A DNA stretch of 64,000 nucleotides from Pseudomonas sp. RIT-PI-AD (GCF_025642785.1 NZ_JANZKU010000001.1:248001-312000); one strand, 5' to 3'; counted from the first letter of the stretch, positions 34,610 through 43,789 are shown. Made by a program: numbers and translations. The notes: generated by a model from the sequence alone, not told the origin.

Positions 34610-36094
34610 ATGGCCACATCAGGAATTACTACCGGGATCGCTTCCGGTATCAACATCAAGGACATCGTCGACGCGTCGGTGGCCGCGGAAAAAGCGCCCA
34701 AGCAAAACCAGATCACTAAGGTTTCCAGCCAGGCGACTACCAAGCTGACCGCGCTCGGCACCTTGAAGAGTGCCATCAGCAATTTCCAGACTGCCTTGGC
34801 CACGCTCAACAGCCCATCGTCCTTTCTGGCACGTACGGCGTCCTCCTCCAATACCACTGCGTTGACCGCCGATTCGAGCGTCAGCGCCGTTGCGGGTTCC
34901 TACAAGATCGAGGTCTCGCAACTGGCCTCGAACAGTAAGGTGGCGCTTGCCGCCGTAGCGGGTGGCAGTACCGCGAAATTCAACGAAGGTACCCTCCAGA
35001 TCGATGTGGGCGGTACCGAGGCGTTGAACGTAACGGTCGATAGCACCAACAACACCCTCGCGGGCATTCGCGATGCGATCAACAAGCAAGGCGCTGGAGC
35101 AGGCTTGACCGCCACCATCGTGACGGACAGCCAAGGCTCGCGCCTGGTGATTAACAGTAACAAGACAGGCGATGGCAAGGACATTACCGTTACCGGCAAC
35201 AGCGCGGCCGGCAGCGACAACTCCTTGGGCGATCTGACTTTTCCGGGCCCGACCCTGACAGCGCCGGATGCCAACGATTACGGCACTACCGACGAATACA
35301 ATGCTGCCAAGGCCGACTACGATACGGCCGTCGCCAAGGCTGGCAAGACGCTGTCGAGTTCGCAGAGCGCCAAGCTGACCATCGATGGCCTATCGGTGGT
35401 GAGCGACAGCAATACCATCACCGACGCTATCGATGGTGTCAGTCTCAACCTCAAGGCGAAGACGACTGCGGATACACCGCTGACGCTTACCATCGCGGAA
35501 GACACCGGCACCGTCAAAAGCAACGTGCAGAAGTTCGTCGACTCCTATAACACCCTGATCGGTGTCATCAGCGCGCAGACCAAGGTCACCCCCGTCACCA
35601 ACAGTTCGCCCGTGGTCGGCGCCCTGGTGGGCGACGCCACTGCGCGTACGCTCCTGAGCGGCGTACGCAACGAGCTCGTGGCGCCGCAGAGTGGCGGCAC
35701 CTTCAGTGCACTGGCGGAGTTGGGGATCACTACCCAGGCCGACGGCACCCTCAAGCTGGATAGCGACAAGCTGGACAAGGCCGTTGCCAAGGATTTCAGT
35801 GGCATTTCCGACTACTTCACCGGCGATTCCGGGCTGGCCAGCCGGCTCACCGCCAAGCTGGATCCGTTCACCAAGAGTAACGGCGTCATCGAGCAACGCA
35901 CGACCATCCTGCAGAAGACCATCAAGGATAACGATGCGGCGCAGGTTTCGCTCAACGCTCGGATGACAGCCCTATCCACGCGTCTGTATGCCCAGTACAC
36001 CGCCATGGACTCGCTGATTTCGAAGCTGAATACTACTTCCTCCAGCCTGGCCTCGACCCTGGCCTCGCTTCCCGGGGTCGTAAAAAGCTCATAA
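34610..36094 (+). CDS. fliD: Filament cap protein FliD (HAP2)
   Basis: 494 residues. The N-terminal part (GITTGIASGINIKDIVDASV, then LGTLKSAISNFQTAL) and the C-terminal coiled segment (RTTILQKTIKDNDAAQVSLNARM, then YAQYTAMDSLISKLNTTSSSLASTL) are typical of FliD, which caps the growing filament and in P. aeruginosa binds mucin. The central region is variable, consistent with typing differences between strains. A weak GG-N10-GA element at 34534-34547 is the only sigma-54-like site upstream; transcription could also come through flaG. A terminator follows. Confidence 0.94.
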   Translation: MATSGITTGIASGINIKDIVDASVAAEKAPKQNQITKVSSQATTKLTALGTLKSAISNFQTALATLNSPSSFLARTASSSNTTALTADSSVSAVAGSYKIEVSQLASNSKVALAAVAGGSTAKFNEGTLQIDVGGTEALNVTVDSTNNTLAGIRDAINKQGAGAGLTATIVTDSQGSRLVINSNKTGDGKDITVTGNSAAGSDNSLGDLTFPGPTLTAPDANDYGTTDEYNAAKADYDTAVAKAGKTLSSSQSAKLTIDGLSVVSDSNTITDAIDGVSLNLKAKTTADTPLTLTIAEDTGTVKSNVQKFVDSYNTLIGVISAQTKVTPVTNSSPVVGALVGDATARTLLSGVRNELVAPQSGGTFSALAELGITTQADGTLKLDSDKLDKAVAKDFSGISDYFTGDSGLASRLTAKLDPFTKSNGVIEQRTTILQKTIKDNDAAQVSLNARMTALSTRLYAQYTAMDSLISKLNTTSSSLASTLASLPGVVKSS

Positions 36095-36109
36095 ATACAG
36101 ATGAAACAG

Positions 36110-36145
36110 AGCCGCGATCCGGGTCATTCCGGAGCGCGGCTTTTT
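36110..36145 (+). terminator. Rho-independent terminator of fliD
   Basis: AGCCGCG / CGCGGCT outer stem plus a TCCGG / CCGGA inner stem with one mismatch and a 6-base loop, followed by TTTTT. It separates fliD from fliS, which has its own sigma-28 promoter. Confidence 0.88.
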
Positions 36146-36192
36146 GCTTTCGAACCCCGTCGCCGGCACTCATAAAACATTTAAAAAACGTT

Positions 36193-36219
36193 TAAAGCTC
36201 CTGCAGGTCCAGCCGATAT
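36193..36219 (+). promoter_or_regulatory. Sigma-28 (FliA) promoter of fliST
   Basis: TAAA-N15-GCCGATAT, one base from the FliA consensus, 45 bases before fliS. It suggests that the chaperones are late genes here, whereas fliDST is described as an RpoN/FleQ unit in P. aeruginosa. Confidence 0.72.
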
Positions 36220-36264
36220 CTTGAATATCGAAATTGCAACGGCTGAAGCACAAGGGGCGGTGAC

Positions 36265-36645
36265 ATGAGCGCGATGATGGCTATCAAGCAATACCAGCAA
36301 GTAGGTGTCCAGGCGCAGGTCGCAGAGGCCAGCCCGCACCGCCTGATTCAAATGCTCATGCAGGGCGGTCTCGAACGTCTTGCGCAGGCGCAGGGCGCCT
36401 TGCAGCGCGACCAGGGTGCTCTCAAGGGTGAACTGATCGGCAAGACCATCAGCATCATTGGCGGACTGCGCGAAGCCCTGGACTTCACCAAGGGCGGCGA
36501 GATCGCGGTCAACCTGGACGGCCTGTACGCTTACATGATCGCTCGCCTGCTCGAGGCCAACCGGGTCAATGACGGTTCCATGCTGGAAGAAGTCTCTGGC
36601 CTGCTGCGTGAAGTCAAAACCGGTTGGGACGCCATCGCGTCCTGA
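36265..36645 (+). CDS. fliS: Flagellin export chaperone FliS
   Basis: 126 residues, the usual length. The helical chaperone pattern is clear: MMAIKQYQQVGVQAQVAEASPHRLIQMLM, then GGLREALDFTKGGEIAVNLDGLYAYMIARL and a C-terminal ETGWDAI-like end (VKTGWDAIAS). It binds the FliC C-terminus in the cytoplasm and prevents premature polymerisation. Eighteen bases separate it from the next gene, which should be cotranscribed. Confidence 0.95.
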   Translation: MSAMMAIKQYQQVGVQAQVAEASPHRLIQMLMQGGLERLAQAQGALQRDQGALKGELIGKTISIIGGLREALDFTKGGEIAVNLDGLYAYMIARLLEANRVNDGSMLEEVSGLLREVKTGWDAIAS

Positions 36646-36662
36646 ACCCTGGAGGGATTCTC

Positions 36663-36959
36663 ATGGGAAATGCAATGCGGCACATCGAAGAGACACGGTT
36701 GGCATTGAGCGACGCTTTGGTCAATTCGGATTGGGAGCGCATCGGCGACCTCGATCTGGTCTGCCGCCGCCAGGTCGAAGATGCCTTGGTGGAAAGCGTT
36801 GGCCAGGAAGAAGCCCTGCGTGTGCAGTTGGAACTGCTGATGGATGTCTACCGGCGGATGACCCAGGCATGCGTAGACGCACGCGATGAAGTGGCCAACG
36901 AGCTGGTCATGATCCAGCGTTCCGCCCAGGGAGCGAAAGTCTACGAACTGTTCGGCTGA
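36663..36959 (+). CDS. fliT: FliT-like chaperone
   Basis: 98 residues, mostly helical, in the position of fliT (called fleP in some P. aeruginosa annotations). It has a leading helix ALSDALVNSDWERIGDLDLVCR and a Glu/Gln-rich second helix. FliT-type proteins hold FliD before export and modulate regulators in enterics; the family link here rests on size, helical character and position after fliS. I chose the ATG at 36663, preceded by GGAGG; an in-frame start at 36624 overlaps fliS without a ribosome site. Confidence 0.75.
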   Translation: MGNAMRHIEETRLALSDALVNSDWERIGDLDLVCRRQVEDALVESVGQEEALRVQLELLMDVYRRMTQACVDARDEVANELVMIQRSAQGAKVYELFG

Positions 36960-37078
36960 GGCGCGGACCTCGGCCTTTTCCCTCTTCCTTCCGTTTTATC
37001 GGCAAAAAAGCCCGTCATAAAATTGACTAATCGGCGAATTTTGACTTTACTGCTGGCCTAATACTGGCGTTCGTGCCT

Positions 37079-37092
37079 GTACCCAGGGGTAC
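37079..37092 (+). promoter_or_regulatory. Inverted repeat upstream of fleQ (possible operator)
   Basis: GTACCC-AG-GGGTAC, a perfect palindrome 48 bases before fleQ, partly nested in a wider TTCGT...ACGAA pair (37070-37095). It could bind a regulator of fleQ. It does not look like the Vfr consensus. No certain sigma-70 promoter was found beside it. Confidence 0.4.
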
Positions 37093-37140
37093 GAATGCCT
37101 TGTCGCGCTACGGTGCGCCAGCCTGTGAGTCCGATGTCCG

Positions 37141-38616
37141 ATGTGGCGTGAAACCAAACTTCTGCTGATTGATGATCATAGTGAGCGCCGCAGGGAGCTC
37201 GCGATCATTCTGAATTTCCTCGGCGAGGAGCACCTGGCCTGTACCAGTGCGGATTGGCAGGAGCGGGTCGCTTCGCTCGGCTCCAGTCGCGACGTCCTGG
37301 CCGTCCTGCTCGGCGACATCGAGTTCAAGGGCGGCAAGCCCGAATTGCTCAGGCAGCTCGCCGATTGGGACGAATACCTGCCCTTGCTCCTGATCGGAGA
37401 GCCCATCCCCAACGATTGGCCGGAAGACGTGCGCCGACGCGTGCTGGCCAGTCTGGAAATGCCGCCGAGCTACAGCAAACTGCTGGACTCCCTGCACCGG
37501 ACCCAGGTGTACCGGGAAATGTATGACCAGGCCCGTGAGCGCGGCCGCCAGCGTGAGCCCAATCTGTTCCGGAGCCTGGTGGGCACCAGTCGCGCCATCC
37601 AGCAGGTTCGGCAGATGATGGAGCAGGTGGCCGATACCGACGCCAGCGTGCTGATCCTGGGCGAGTCAGGGACCGGCAAGGAAGTGGTCGCGCGCAACCT
37701 GCATTACCACTCCAAGCGTCGCGATGCGCCCTTCGTACCGGTCAATTGCGGGGCGATACCGGCGGAGCTCCTGGAAAGCGAGCTTTTCGGGCACGAGAAG
37801 GGCGCCTTTACCGGCGCCATCACCACCCGGGCCGGGCGCTTCGAAATGGCCAACGGTGGCACCCTGTTCCTCGATGAAATCGGTGACATGCCCCTGCCGA
37901 TGCAGGTGAAACTGCTGCGCGTGTTGCAGGAGCGGACCTTCGAAAGGGTCGGCAGCAACAAGACGCAAAACGTCGACGTCCGGATCATCGCGGCCACCCA
38001 CAAGAACCTGGAAAAGATGATCGAGGAGGGCAGCTTCCGCGAGGACCTGTACTACCGCCTCAACGTCTTCCCCATCGAGATGGCGCCACTGCGCGAGCGC
38101 ATCGAAGACATCCCGTTGCTGATGAACGAACTGATCTCGCGGATGGAGCATGAGAAGCGGGGCTCCATCCGCTTCAATTCCGCCGCGATTTTGTCGCTGT
38201 GCCATCACGACTGGGCCGGTAACGTCCGCGAGTTGGCCAATCTGGTCGAGCGCATGGCGATCATGCATCCATACGGAGTGATCGGCGTCACCGAGTTGCC
38301 GAAGAAATTCCGCCACATCGAAGACGAGGACCAACAACTGGCGGCCAGCCTGCGGGAAGAATTGGAGGAGCGCAGCGCGATCACCGCCGGTCTTTCCGGG
38401 ACGAGCACCTCGGCGATGCTTCCGCCCGAGGGGCTGGACCTGAAGGACTATCTCGGCAATCTCGAACAAGGCCTGATCCAGCAGGCGCTGGACGACGCCA
38501 ATGGCGTGGTCGCGCGCGCCGCCGAGCGCCTTCGCATTCGCCGGACCACGCTGGTGGAAAAGATGCGCAAGTACGGGATGAGTCGCCGCGACGAAGACGA
38601 CGCGGGCGTCGAATAG
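37141..38616 (+). CDS. fleQ: Master flagellar regulator FleQ
   Basis: 491 residues. N-terminal receiver-like domain (1-120), AAA+ sigma-54 interaction domain with Walker A GESGTGKE at about 174 and the sigma-54 loop GAFTGA at 221-226, and a C-terminal Fis-type helix-turn-helix ([25 protein letters not shown]). FleQ activates flagellar sigma-54 promoters, binds c-di-GMP and is antagonised by FleN (also in this window). The receiver has Asp59 near the expected phosphosite, although FleQ is regarded as phosphorylation-independent. It is monocistronic and ends in a terminator. Confidence 0.97.
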   Translation: MWRETKLLLIDDHSERRRELAIILNFLGEEHLACTSADWQERVASLGSSRDVLAVLLGDIEFKGGKPELLRQLADWDEYLPLLLIGEPIPNDWPEDVRRRVLASLEMPPSYSKLLDSLHRTQVYREMYDQARERGRQREPNLFRSLVGTSRAIQQVRQMMEQVADTDASVLILGESGTGKEVVARNLHYHSKRRDAPFVPVNCGAIPAELLESELFGHEKGAFTGAITTRAGRFEMANGGTLFLDEIGDMPLPMQVKLLRVLQERTFERVGSNKTQNVDVRIIAATHKNLEKMIEEGSFREDLYYRLNVFPIEMAPLRERIEDIPLLMNELISRMEHEKRGSIRFNSAAILSLCHHDWAGNVRELANLVERMAIMHPYGVIGVTELPKKFRHIEDEDQQLAASLREELEERSAITAGLSGTSTSAMLPPEGLDLKDYLGNLEQGLIQQALDDANGVVARAAERLRIRRTTLVEKMRKYGMSRRDEDDAGVE

Positions 38617-38637
38617 ACCGCGATTGCCGCTCCGAAT

Positions 38638-38673
38638 AGCCGAAGGATTGACGCCTGCCTTCGGCTGCTTTTT
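38638..38673 (+). terminator. Rho-independent terminator of fleQ
   Basis: AGCCGAAGG / CCTTCGGCT, 9-bp perfect stem with an 11-base loop, then GC and TTTTT. It lies just before the fleSR promoter. Confidence 0.88.
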
Positions 38674-38703
38674 CCAACCGTTTGAAAATAAAGCCTAATT
38701 TTT

Positions 38704-38720
38704 TAGGCACGTTGCTTGCT
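38704..38720 (+). promoter_or_regulatory. Sigma-54 promoter of fleSR
   Basis: AGGCACG-N4-TTGCT core with exact GG-N10-GC spacing, 53 bases before fleS. fleSR is a known FleQ/RpoN target in Pseudomonas. Confidence 0.88.
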
Positions 38721-38773
38721 ATGTCTATCTCGACCGACCGTCTTCTGACGGTTCGCCAAGCGAGAGACGACCC

Positions 38774-39985
38774 ATGAAGCAAGCCGCCAGCCAGGAATTC
38801 CCCTTCGAGACACCGCCGTCGGAAGCCGATGCGCCGCCGAGCGGACTCGAGCAGACCTTCGCGCTGTTCAACCAGATGTCCGCCCAACTCAGCGAGTCCT
38901 ACACCCTGCTGGAGGCGCGGGTCAGTGAGTTGAAGGGGCAGTTGGCCCTGGTCAGCGCCCAGCGCATGCAGGAGCTGGCGGAAAAAGAACGGCTGGCCCA
39001 CCGCCTGCAGAGCCTGCTCGACCTGTTGCCTGGCGGCGTCATCGTGATCGACGGGCAGGGCGTGGTGCGCGAGGCCAATCCGGTGGCGCGTCATCTGCTC
39101 GGCCAACCGCTGGCGGGCATGCTCTGGCGGCAGGTGATCAGCCGTTGCTTCTCGCCCCGGGAAGACGACGGTCACGAGATATCCTTGAAGGACGGCCGCC
39201 GACTGTCGATCGCCACCTGCTCCCTGCATGGCGAACCCGGGCAACTGGTCCTGCTCACCGACCTGACCGAAACGCGACGCCTGCAGGATCAATTGTCCCG
39301 GCACGAGCGATTGTCCGCACTGGGGCGCATGGTGGCCTCGCTGGCCCATCAGATACGTACTCCGCTTTCCGCTGCGTTGCTCTACGCCAGCCACCTCAAC
39401 GAACAGGCGCTATCGGTGGAACAGCAACAGCGCTTCGCTGGGCGCCTGAAAGAGCGCCTGCACGAGCTCGAACACCAGGTCCGCGACATGCTGGTATTCG
39501 CCCGCGGCGAATTGCCGTTGCCCGATCGCCTGGCGCCCAGGGCCTGGTTCGACGCGCTGCGTCACGCCGCCGAGCCCCACGTGGGCGATATGGCGATCCG
39601 TTGGCAATGCGACGCCCATCAGGGCGAACTGCTGTGCAATCGCGATACCCTGGTGGGGGCCAGCATCAATCTCATCCAGAACGCCATCCAGGCGGCGGGT
39701 CGCGACGCACGCCTGAAGGTTCACCTGTATAGCCGCGATACCCATCTGCACCTGTGCGTGAGCGACGATGGTCCGGGAATCGCGCCGGAGACCCTGGCGC
39801 GCCTGGGCGAGCCCTTCTTCACGACGAAAACCACGGGGACCGGTCTGGGCCTGGCCGTGGTCAAGGCCGTCGCGCGCGCCCACCAGGGCGATCTGTCGCT
39901 GCGTTCGCGGGTCGGGCGCGGGACCTGCGCCCGACTGACCCTGCCGTTACTGCCCGCGGCGGAAACCTCCGCCTCTCAGGAGTAG
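38774..39985 (+). CDS. fleS: Flagellar sensor kinase FleS
   Basis: 403 residues with no membrane segment, so cytoplasmic. A coiled region (45-80) leads into a PAS domain (about 80-175), then a HisKA domain with the phosphoacceptor His192 in LAHQIRTPL, and a HATPase domain with SINLIQNAIQ (N box), DDGPGIA and GTGLGLAVVKAVA. It phosphorylates FleR to turn on rod/hook genes after early assembly. The gene directly precedes fleR with a 5-base gap. Confidence 0.96.
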   Translation: MKQAASQEFPFETPPSEADAPPSGLEQTFALFNQMSAQLSESYTLLEARVSELKGQLALVSAQRMQELAEKERLAHRLQSLLDLLPGGVIVIDGQGVVREANPVARHLLGQPLAGMLWRQVISRCFSPREDDGHEISLKDGRRLSIATCSLHGEPGQLVLLTDLTETRRLQDQLSRHERLSALGRMVASLAHQIRTPLSAALLYASHLNEQALSVEQQQRFAGRLKERLHELEHQVRDMLVFARGELPLPDRLAPRAWFDALRHAAEPHVGDMAIRWQCDAHQGELLCNRDTLVGASINLIQNAIQAAGRDARLKVHLYSRDTHLHLCVSDDGPGIAPETLARLGEPFFTTKTTGTGLGLAVVKAVARAHQGDLSLRSRVGRGTCARLTLPLLPAAETSASQE

Positions 39986-39990
39986 AGATC

Positions 39991-41412
39991 ATGGCTGCCA
40001 ACGTTCTATTGGTCGAAGATGACCGCGCGCTGCGCGAAGCCCTGGGGGACACGCTCAGCCTGTCCGGCCACGCCTACCAGGCCGTCGACTGCGCCGAAGC
40101 CGCGCTCGATGCCCTGGCGAGCGCGAGCTACAGCCTGGTCATCAGCGATGTGAACATGCCGGGAATGGACGGCCATCGCCTGCTCGGGGTGATTCGCGCG
40201 CGCTATCCGCATTTGCCGGTCCTGCTGATGACCGCCCATGGTGCCGTCGAACGGGCGGTGGACGCGATCCGCCAGGGCGCCGCCGATTACCTGGTCAAGC
40301 CCTTCGAGCCGAAGACTCTGCTGGAGCTGGTGGAGCGTCATGCGTTGGGTCGCATCGCGGCCGCCGAGGAGGGCCCCATCGCCGCCGAGCCTGCCAGCCG
40401 ACAATTGCTCGACCTGGCCGCACGCGTGGCGCGCAGCGACTCCACGGTGCTGATTTCCGGAGAGTCCGGCACCGGCAAGGAAGTCTTGGCACGTTACATC
40501 CATCGCCAGTCGGCCCGCGCCGAGAAGCCCTTCATCGCCATCAACTGCGCGGCGATTCCCGACAACATGCTGGAAGCCACGCTGTTCGGCCATGAAAAGG
40601 GTGCCTTTACCGGGGCCATCGCCGCGCAGCCGGGCAAGTTCGAACTGGCCGACGGCGGTACCCTGCTGCTCGATGAAATCTCCGAAATGCCCCTGGGCTT
40701 GCAGGCCAAGCTGCTGCGTGTCTTGCAGGAGCGTGAGGTCGAGCGGGTTGGCGCGCGCAAACCCATCACCTTGGACATCCGCGTCCTGGCCACCACCAAC
40801 CGCGACCTGGCTGGCGAAGTGGCGGCGGGGCGGTTCCGCGAAGACCTGTACTACCGGCTCTCGGTGTTTCCGCTGGCGTGGCAAGCGTTGCGGGAGCGGC
40901 CGGCGGATATCCTGCCCTTGGCCGAGCGGCTGCTGGCCAAGCACGTCAAAAAAATGAATCACCCCCGTGTGCAGCTTTCCGCCGCAGCACGTGCCAGCCT
41001 GCTGGCCTATCCGTGGCCGGGCAACGTGCGCGAACTGGACAACGCGATCCAGCGCGCGCTGATCCTGCAGCAGGGCGGTTGGATCCAGCCCGAGGATCTG
41101 TGCCTGGGCACACCGATCGGCCTGTCGGCCGCGGCGGCGCCCGTGCCATTGCGGAGTGCTCCGGCTGCTGCTATCCCCGCGACGACACCCGCGGCCGGTT
41201 CCGCACCTCCTGCGGTCGGCGAGGCCGGGGTGCTGGGCGACGATATGCGCCGCCACGAGTTCCAGATGATCATCGACACCTTGCGGGCGGAGCGCGGCCG
41301 TCGCAAGGAGGCCGCCGAGCGTCTCGGCATCAGCCCGCGCACCCTGCGTTACAAGCTGGCGCAGATGCGGGATGCCGGCATGGACGTGGAGGCCTATCTC
41401 TTCGCCAGTTGA
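39991..41412 (+). CDS. fleR: Flagellar response regulator FleR
   Basis: 473 residues: receiver domain with phosphoacceptor Asp53 (ISDVNMPGMDG), AAA+ domain with Walker A GESGTGKE near 157 and GAFTGA near 204, and a C-terminal Fis-type helix-turn-helix (KEAAERLGISPRTLRYKLAQMR). An Ala/Pro-rich linker (about 380-410) precedes the DNA-binding part. It activates the sigma-54 hook/rod class such as flgB and flgF. I chose the ATG at 39991 with AGGAG; the frame extends upstream inside fleS to 39754. Confidence 0.96.
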   Translation: MAANVLLVEDDRALREALGDTLSLSGHAYQAVDCAEAALDALASASYSLVISDVNMPGMDGHRLLGVIRARYPHLPVLLMTAHGAVERAVDAIRQGAADYLVKPFEPKTLLELVERHALGRIAAAEEGPIAAEPASRQLLDLAARVARSDSTVLISGESGTGKEVLARYIHRQSARAEKPFIAINCAAIPDNMLEATLFGHEKGAFTGAIAAQPGKFELADGGTLLLDEISEMPLGLQAKLLRVLQEREVERVGARKPITLDIRVLATTNRDLAGEVAAGRFREDLYYRLSVFPLAWQALRERPADILPLAERLLAKHVKKMNHPRVQLSAAARASLLAYPWPGNVRELDNAIQRALILQQGGWIQPEDLCLGTPIGLSAAAAPVPLRSAPAAAIPATTPAAGSAPPAVGEAGVLGDDMRRHEFQMIIDTLRAERGRRKEAAERLGISPRTLRYKLAQMRDAGMDVEAYLFAS

Positions 41413-41438
41413 CCCCGCTATCGCTGTTGCGTCACCCC

Positions 41439-41460
41439 GAGCCGGCCCAGGAGCCGGCTC
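41439..41460 (+). terminator. Hairpin after fleR
   Basis: GAGCCGGC / GCCGGCTC, an 8-bp perfect stem with a 6-base loop, 26 bases after fleR. No U-tract follows, so termination is uncertain. Confidence 0.45.
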
Positions 41461-41589
41461 GCCGGTATTCCGACGCGCGCCGTTCGCGCGGCCGCGCGTC
41501 AACCTTTCTCCCCGCCACTCCTCGCCGGCATCTTGCTACGTCGAGGCCTCGCCCTCGGGAAACCCCCTGCCACTGGGCCCTTCGCCTGT

Positions 41590-41606
41590 TTGGCACCCTT
41601 GTTGCA
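41590..41606 (+). promoter_or_regulatory. Sigma-54 promoter of the fliE operon
   Basis: TTGGCAC-N6-TTGCA region with a perfect TGGCAC-N5-TTGCA core and GG-N10-GC spacing, 57 bases before fliE. fliEFGHIJ is a known FleQ/RpoN operon. Confidence 0.9.
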
Positions 41607-41663
41607 ATCACCTGCTCATACACCGCGTAGCGTCAAAAAATCTGCGGTCGCTGGAGAAATGTG

Positions 41664-41993
41664 ATGAGCCAGGGTGTCGAGTTCAATCGCCTGATGTTGG
41701 AAATGCGCTCCATGCAAATGGATGCCATGGCACGTCCGAAGGCGGCCGTCAGCGCCCCCGAGCCCGGCGCGCCGAGCTTTTCCGAAATGCTCGGCCAGGC
41801 CGTCAATAAGGTGAGCGAGACCCAGCAGGTTGCCGGACAGTTGGCCAATGCCTTCGAGATCGGCCAGAGCGGCGTCGACCTGACCGACGTGATGATCGCC
41901 TCGCAGAAAGCCAGTGTGTCGTTTCAGGCCATGACCCAAGTGCGCAACAAGCTGGTCCAGGCCTATCAAGACATCATGCAGATGCCGGTTTAA
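41664..41993 (+). CDS. fliE: Hook-basal body complex protein FliE
   Basis: 109 residues. The C-terminal family block is clear ([40 protein letters not shown], read in parts). FliE links the MS ring to the proximal rod and is the first axial protein exported. I chose the ATG at 41664 because a GGAG site lies seven bases upstream; a GTG three bases earlier is also possible. First gene of fliEFGHIJ. Confidence 0.95.
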   Translation: MSQGVEFNRLMLEMRSMQMDAMARPKAAVSAPEPGAPSFSEMLGQAVNKVSETQQVAGQLANAFEIGQSGVDLTDVMIASQKASVSFQAMTQVRNKLVQAYQDIMQMPV

Positions 41994-42007
41994 GGGTGAG
42001 GTGAGAA

Positions 42008-43789
42008 ATGGCTGAAGCCGCTGTCGCCACCAACGTTCCCGCCAAGGCGGACGTCGAGGAACCGAAGAAGCCGCTGTTCGGGCTGGCGTTCCTGGAAAAT
42101 CTTTCCGAGATGACCATGCTGCGGCAGATCGGCCTGTTGGTCGGCTTGGCCGCCAGCGTGGCGATCGGCTTCGCCGTGGTCCTCTGGTCGCAACAACCCG
42201 ACTACCGTCCGCTGTACGGCAGCCTCTCGGGTATGGACGCCAACCAGGTGGTCGAGGCGCTGACCGCCGCCGACATCCCTTACAAGATCGAGCCCAACAC
42301 CGGCGCGCTGCTGGTGAAGTCCGATGACGTCGCCCGTGCGCGCCTCAAGTTGGCCGGTGCCGGTATCGCGCCGAGCGACGGCAACGTGGGCTTCGAAATC
42401 CTCGACAAGGAGCAGGCGCTGGGCACCAGCCAGTTCATGGAGGCGACCAATTACCGGCGCGGCCTGGAAGGCGAGCTGGCCCGTACCATCTCCAGCCTGA
42501 ACAACGTCAAGGGCGCCCGGGTTCACCTGGCCATTCCGAAAAGCTCGGTGTTCGTCCGCGACGAGCGCAAGCCCAGCGCGTCGGTGCTGGTCGAGCTCTA
42601 TCCGGGGCGCAGTCTGGAACCCAGCCAGGTGATGGCCATCGTCAACCTGATCGCCGCCAGCGTGCCCGAGCTCAACAAGTCCCAGGTCACCGTGGTCGAC
42701 CAGAAAGGCAATCTGCTTTCCGACCAACAGGAGCTCTCCGAACTGACCATGGCCGGCAAGCAGTACGACTACACCCGGCGCATGGAAAGCCTGTTCACCC
42801 AGCGGGTGCAGAGCATCCTGCAACCGGTACTCGGCAACGGCCGCTACAAGGCCGAGGTGTCCGCCGACGTGGACTTCAGTTCCGTCGAGTCCACCGCCGA
42901 GATGTTCAACCCGGACCAGCCGGCGTTGCGCAGCGAACAGAAACTCAACGAGGAACGCCAGGCCGGCCAGGCCACCGGCGGTGTGCCGGGCGCGTTGTCG
43001 AACCAGCCGCCGGGACCCGCCACCGCGCCGCAACAGGCCGCTGCCGCGGCCGCCGCTCCGGCGGTGGCGCCGGGTCAGCCGATCCTCAACGACAACGGCC
43101 AGCAAATCATCGATCCGGCCACCGGCAAGCCGCTGCTGGCGCCCTATCCCAGCGACAAGCGCGAGCAGGCCACGCGCAACTACGAGCTGGACCGTTCGAT
43201 CAGCTATACCAAACAGCAACAGGGCCGCCTGCGCCGGCTGTCGGTGGCGGTGGTGCTGGACGACCAGGTGAAGGTGGGCACCAATGGCGAAGCCTCCCAT
43301 GTGCCCTGGACGGCCGACGAGCTGGCCCGTTTCACTCGCCTGGTGCAGGACGCGGTGGGCTTCGATGCCAGCCGGGGCGATAGCGTCAGCGTGATCAATA
43401 CACCGTTCATCGTCGACGGTGCCGAACAGGTCGACGAAATCGCGTTCTACCAGCAGCCTTGGTTCTGGGACCTGCTGAAACAGGGCTTCGGGGCGCTGTT
43501 CATCCTGATCCTGGTGCTGTTCGTCCTGCGCCCGGCGCTGAACAACATCACCGGCGGCGCCAAGGCCCGCGAGCTGGCGGCGGGCCGCGATGTGGAGCTC
43601 GGCGCCATGGGCGGCCTGGAAGGCGAATTGTCCGATGATCGGGTCAGCCTCGGCGGACCGCAGAGCATCATGCTGCCGAGCCCCAGCGAGGGGTATGATG
43701 CACAACTGAACGCCATCAAGAGTCTGGTGGCGGAAGATCCGGGCCGTGTGGCCCAGGTAGTCAAAGACTGGATCAACGCCGATGAGTGA
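42008..43789 (+). CDS. fliF: Flagellar MS-ring protein FliF
   Basis: 593 residues. Two membrane segments are visible, near residues 38-58 (IGLLVGLAASVAIGFAVVLW) and 490-512 (LFILILVLFVLRPAL), flanking the large periplasmic ring-building part. The conserved YxxLYGSLSGMDANQVVEAL and KSDDVARARLKLA blocks are present, and the C-terminal cytoplasmic tail that binds FliG ends in VAQVVKDWINADE. A Pro/Ala-rich loop at about 320-360 is variable. It overlaps fliG by eight bases. Confidence 0.97.
   Translation: MAEAAVATNVPAKADVEEPKKPLFGLAFLENLSEMTMLRQIGLLVGLAASVAIGFAVVLWSQQPDYRPLYGSLSGMDANQVVEALTAADIPYKIEPNTGALLVKSDDVARARLKLAGAGIAPSDGNVGFEILDKEQALGTSQFMEATNYRRGLEGELARTISSLNNVKGARVHLAIPKSSVFVRDERKPSASVLVELYPGRSLEPSQVMAIVNLIAASVPELNKSQVTVVDQKGNLLSDQQELSELTMAGKQYDYTRRMESLFTQRVQSILQPVLGNGRYKAEVSADVDFSSVESTAEMFNPDQPALRSEQKLNEERQAGQATGGVPGALSNQPPGPATAPQQAAAAAAAPAVAPGQPILNDNGQQIIDPATGKPLLAPYPSDKREQATRNYELDRSISYTKQQQGRLRRLSVAVVLDDQVKVGTNGEASHVPWTADELARFTRLVQDAVGFDASRGDSVSVINTPFIVDGAEQVDEIAFYQQPWFWDLLKQGFGALFILILVLFVLRPALNNITGGAKARELAAGRDVELGAMGGLEGELSDDRVSLGGPQSIMLPSPSEGYDAQLNAIKSLVAEDPGRVAQVVKDWINADE

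Noticed and set aside
36996-37003. Minus-strand FliA -10 element (TTATCGGC) downstream of fliT
   Set aside because: No matching -35 TAAA on the minus strand at 14 to 16 bases, and no minus-strand gene to drive.
37023-37064. Sigma-70 promoter for fleQ (TTGACT ... TAATAC)
   Set aside because: The possible -35 and -10 hexamers are spaced 12 or 30 bases apart, not near 17.
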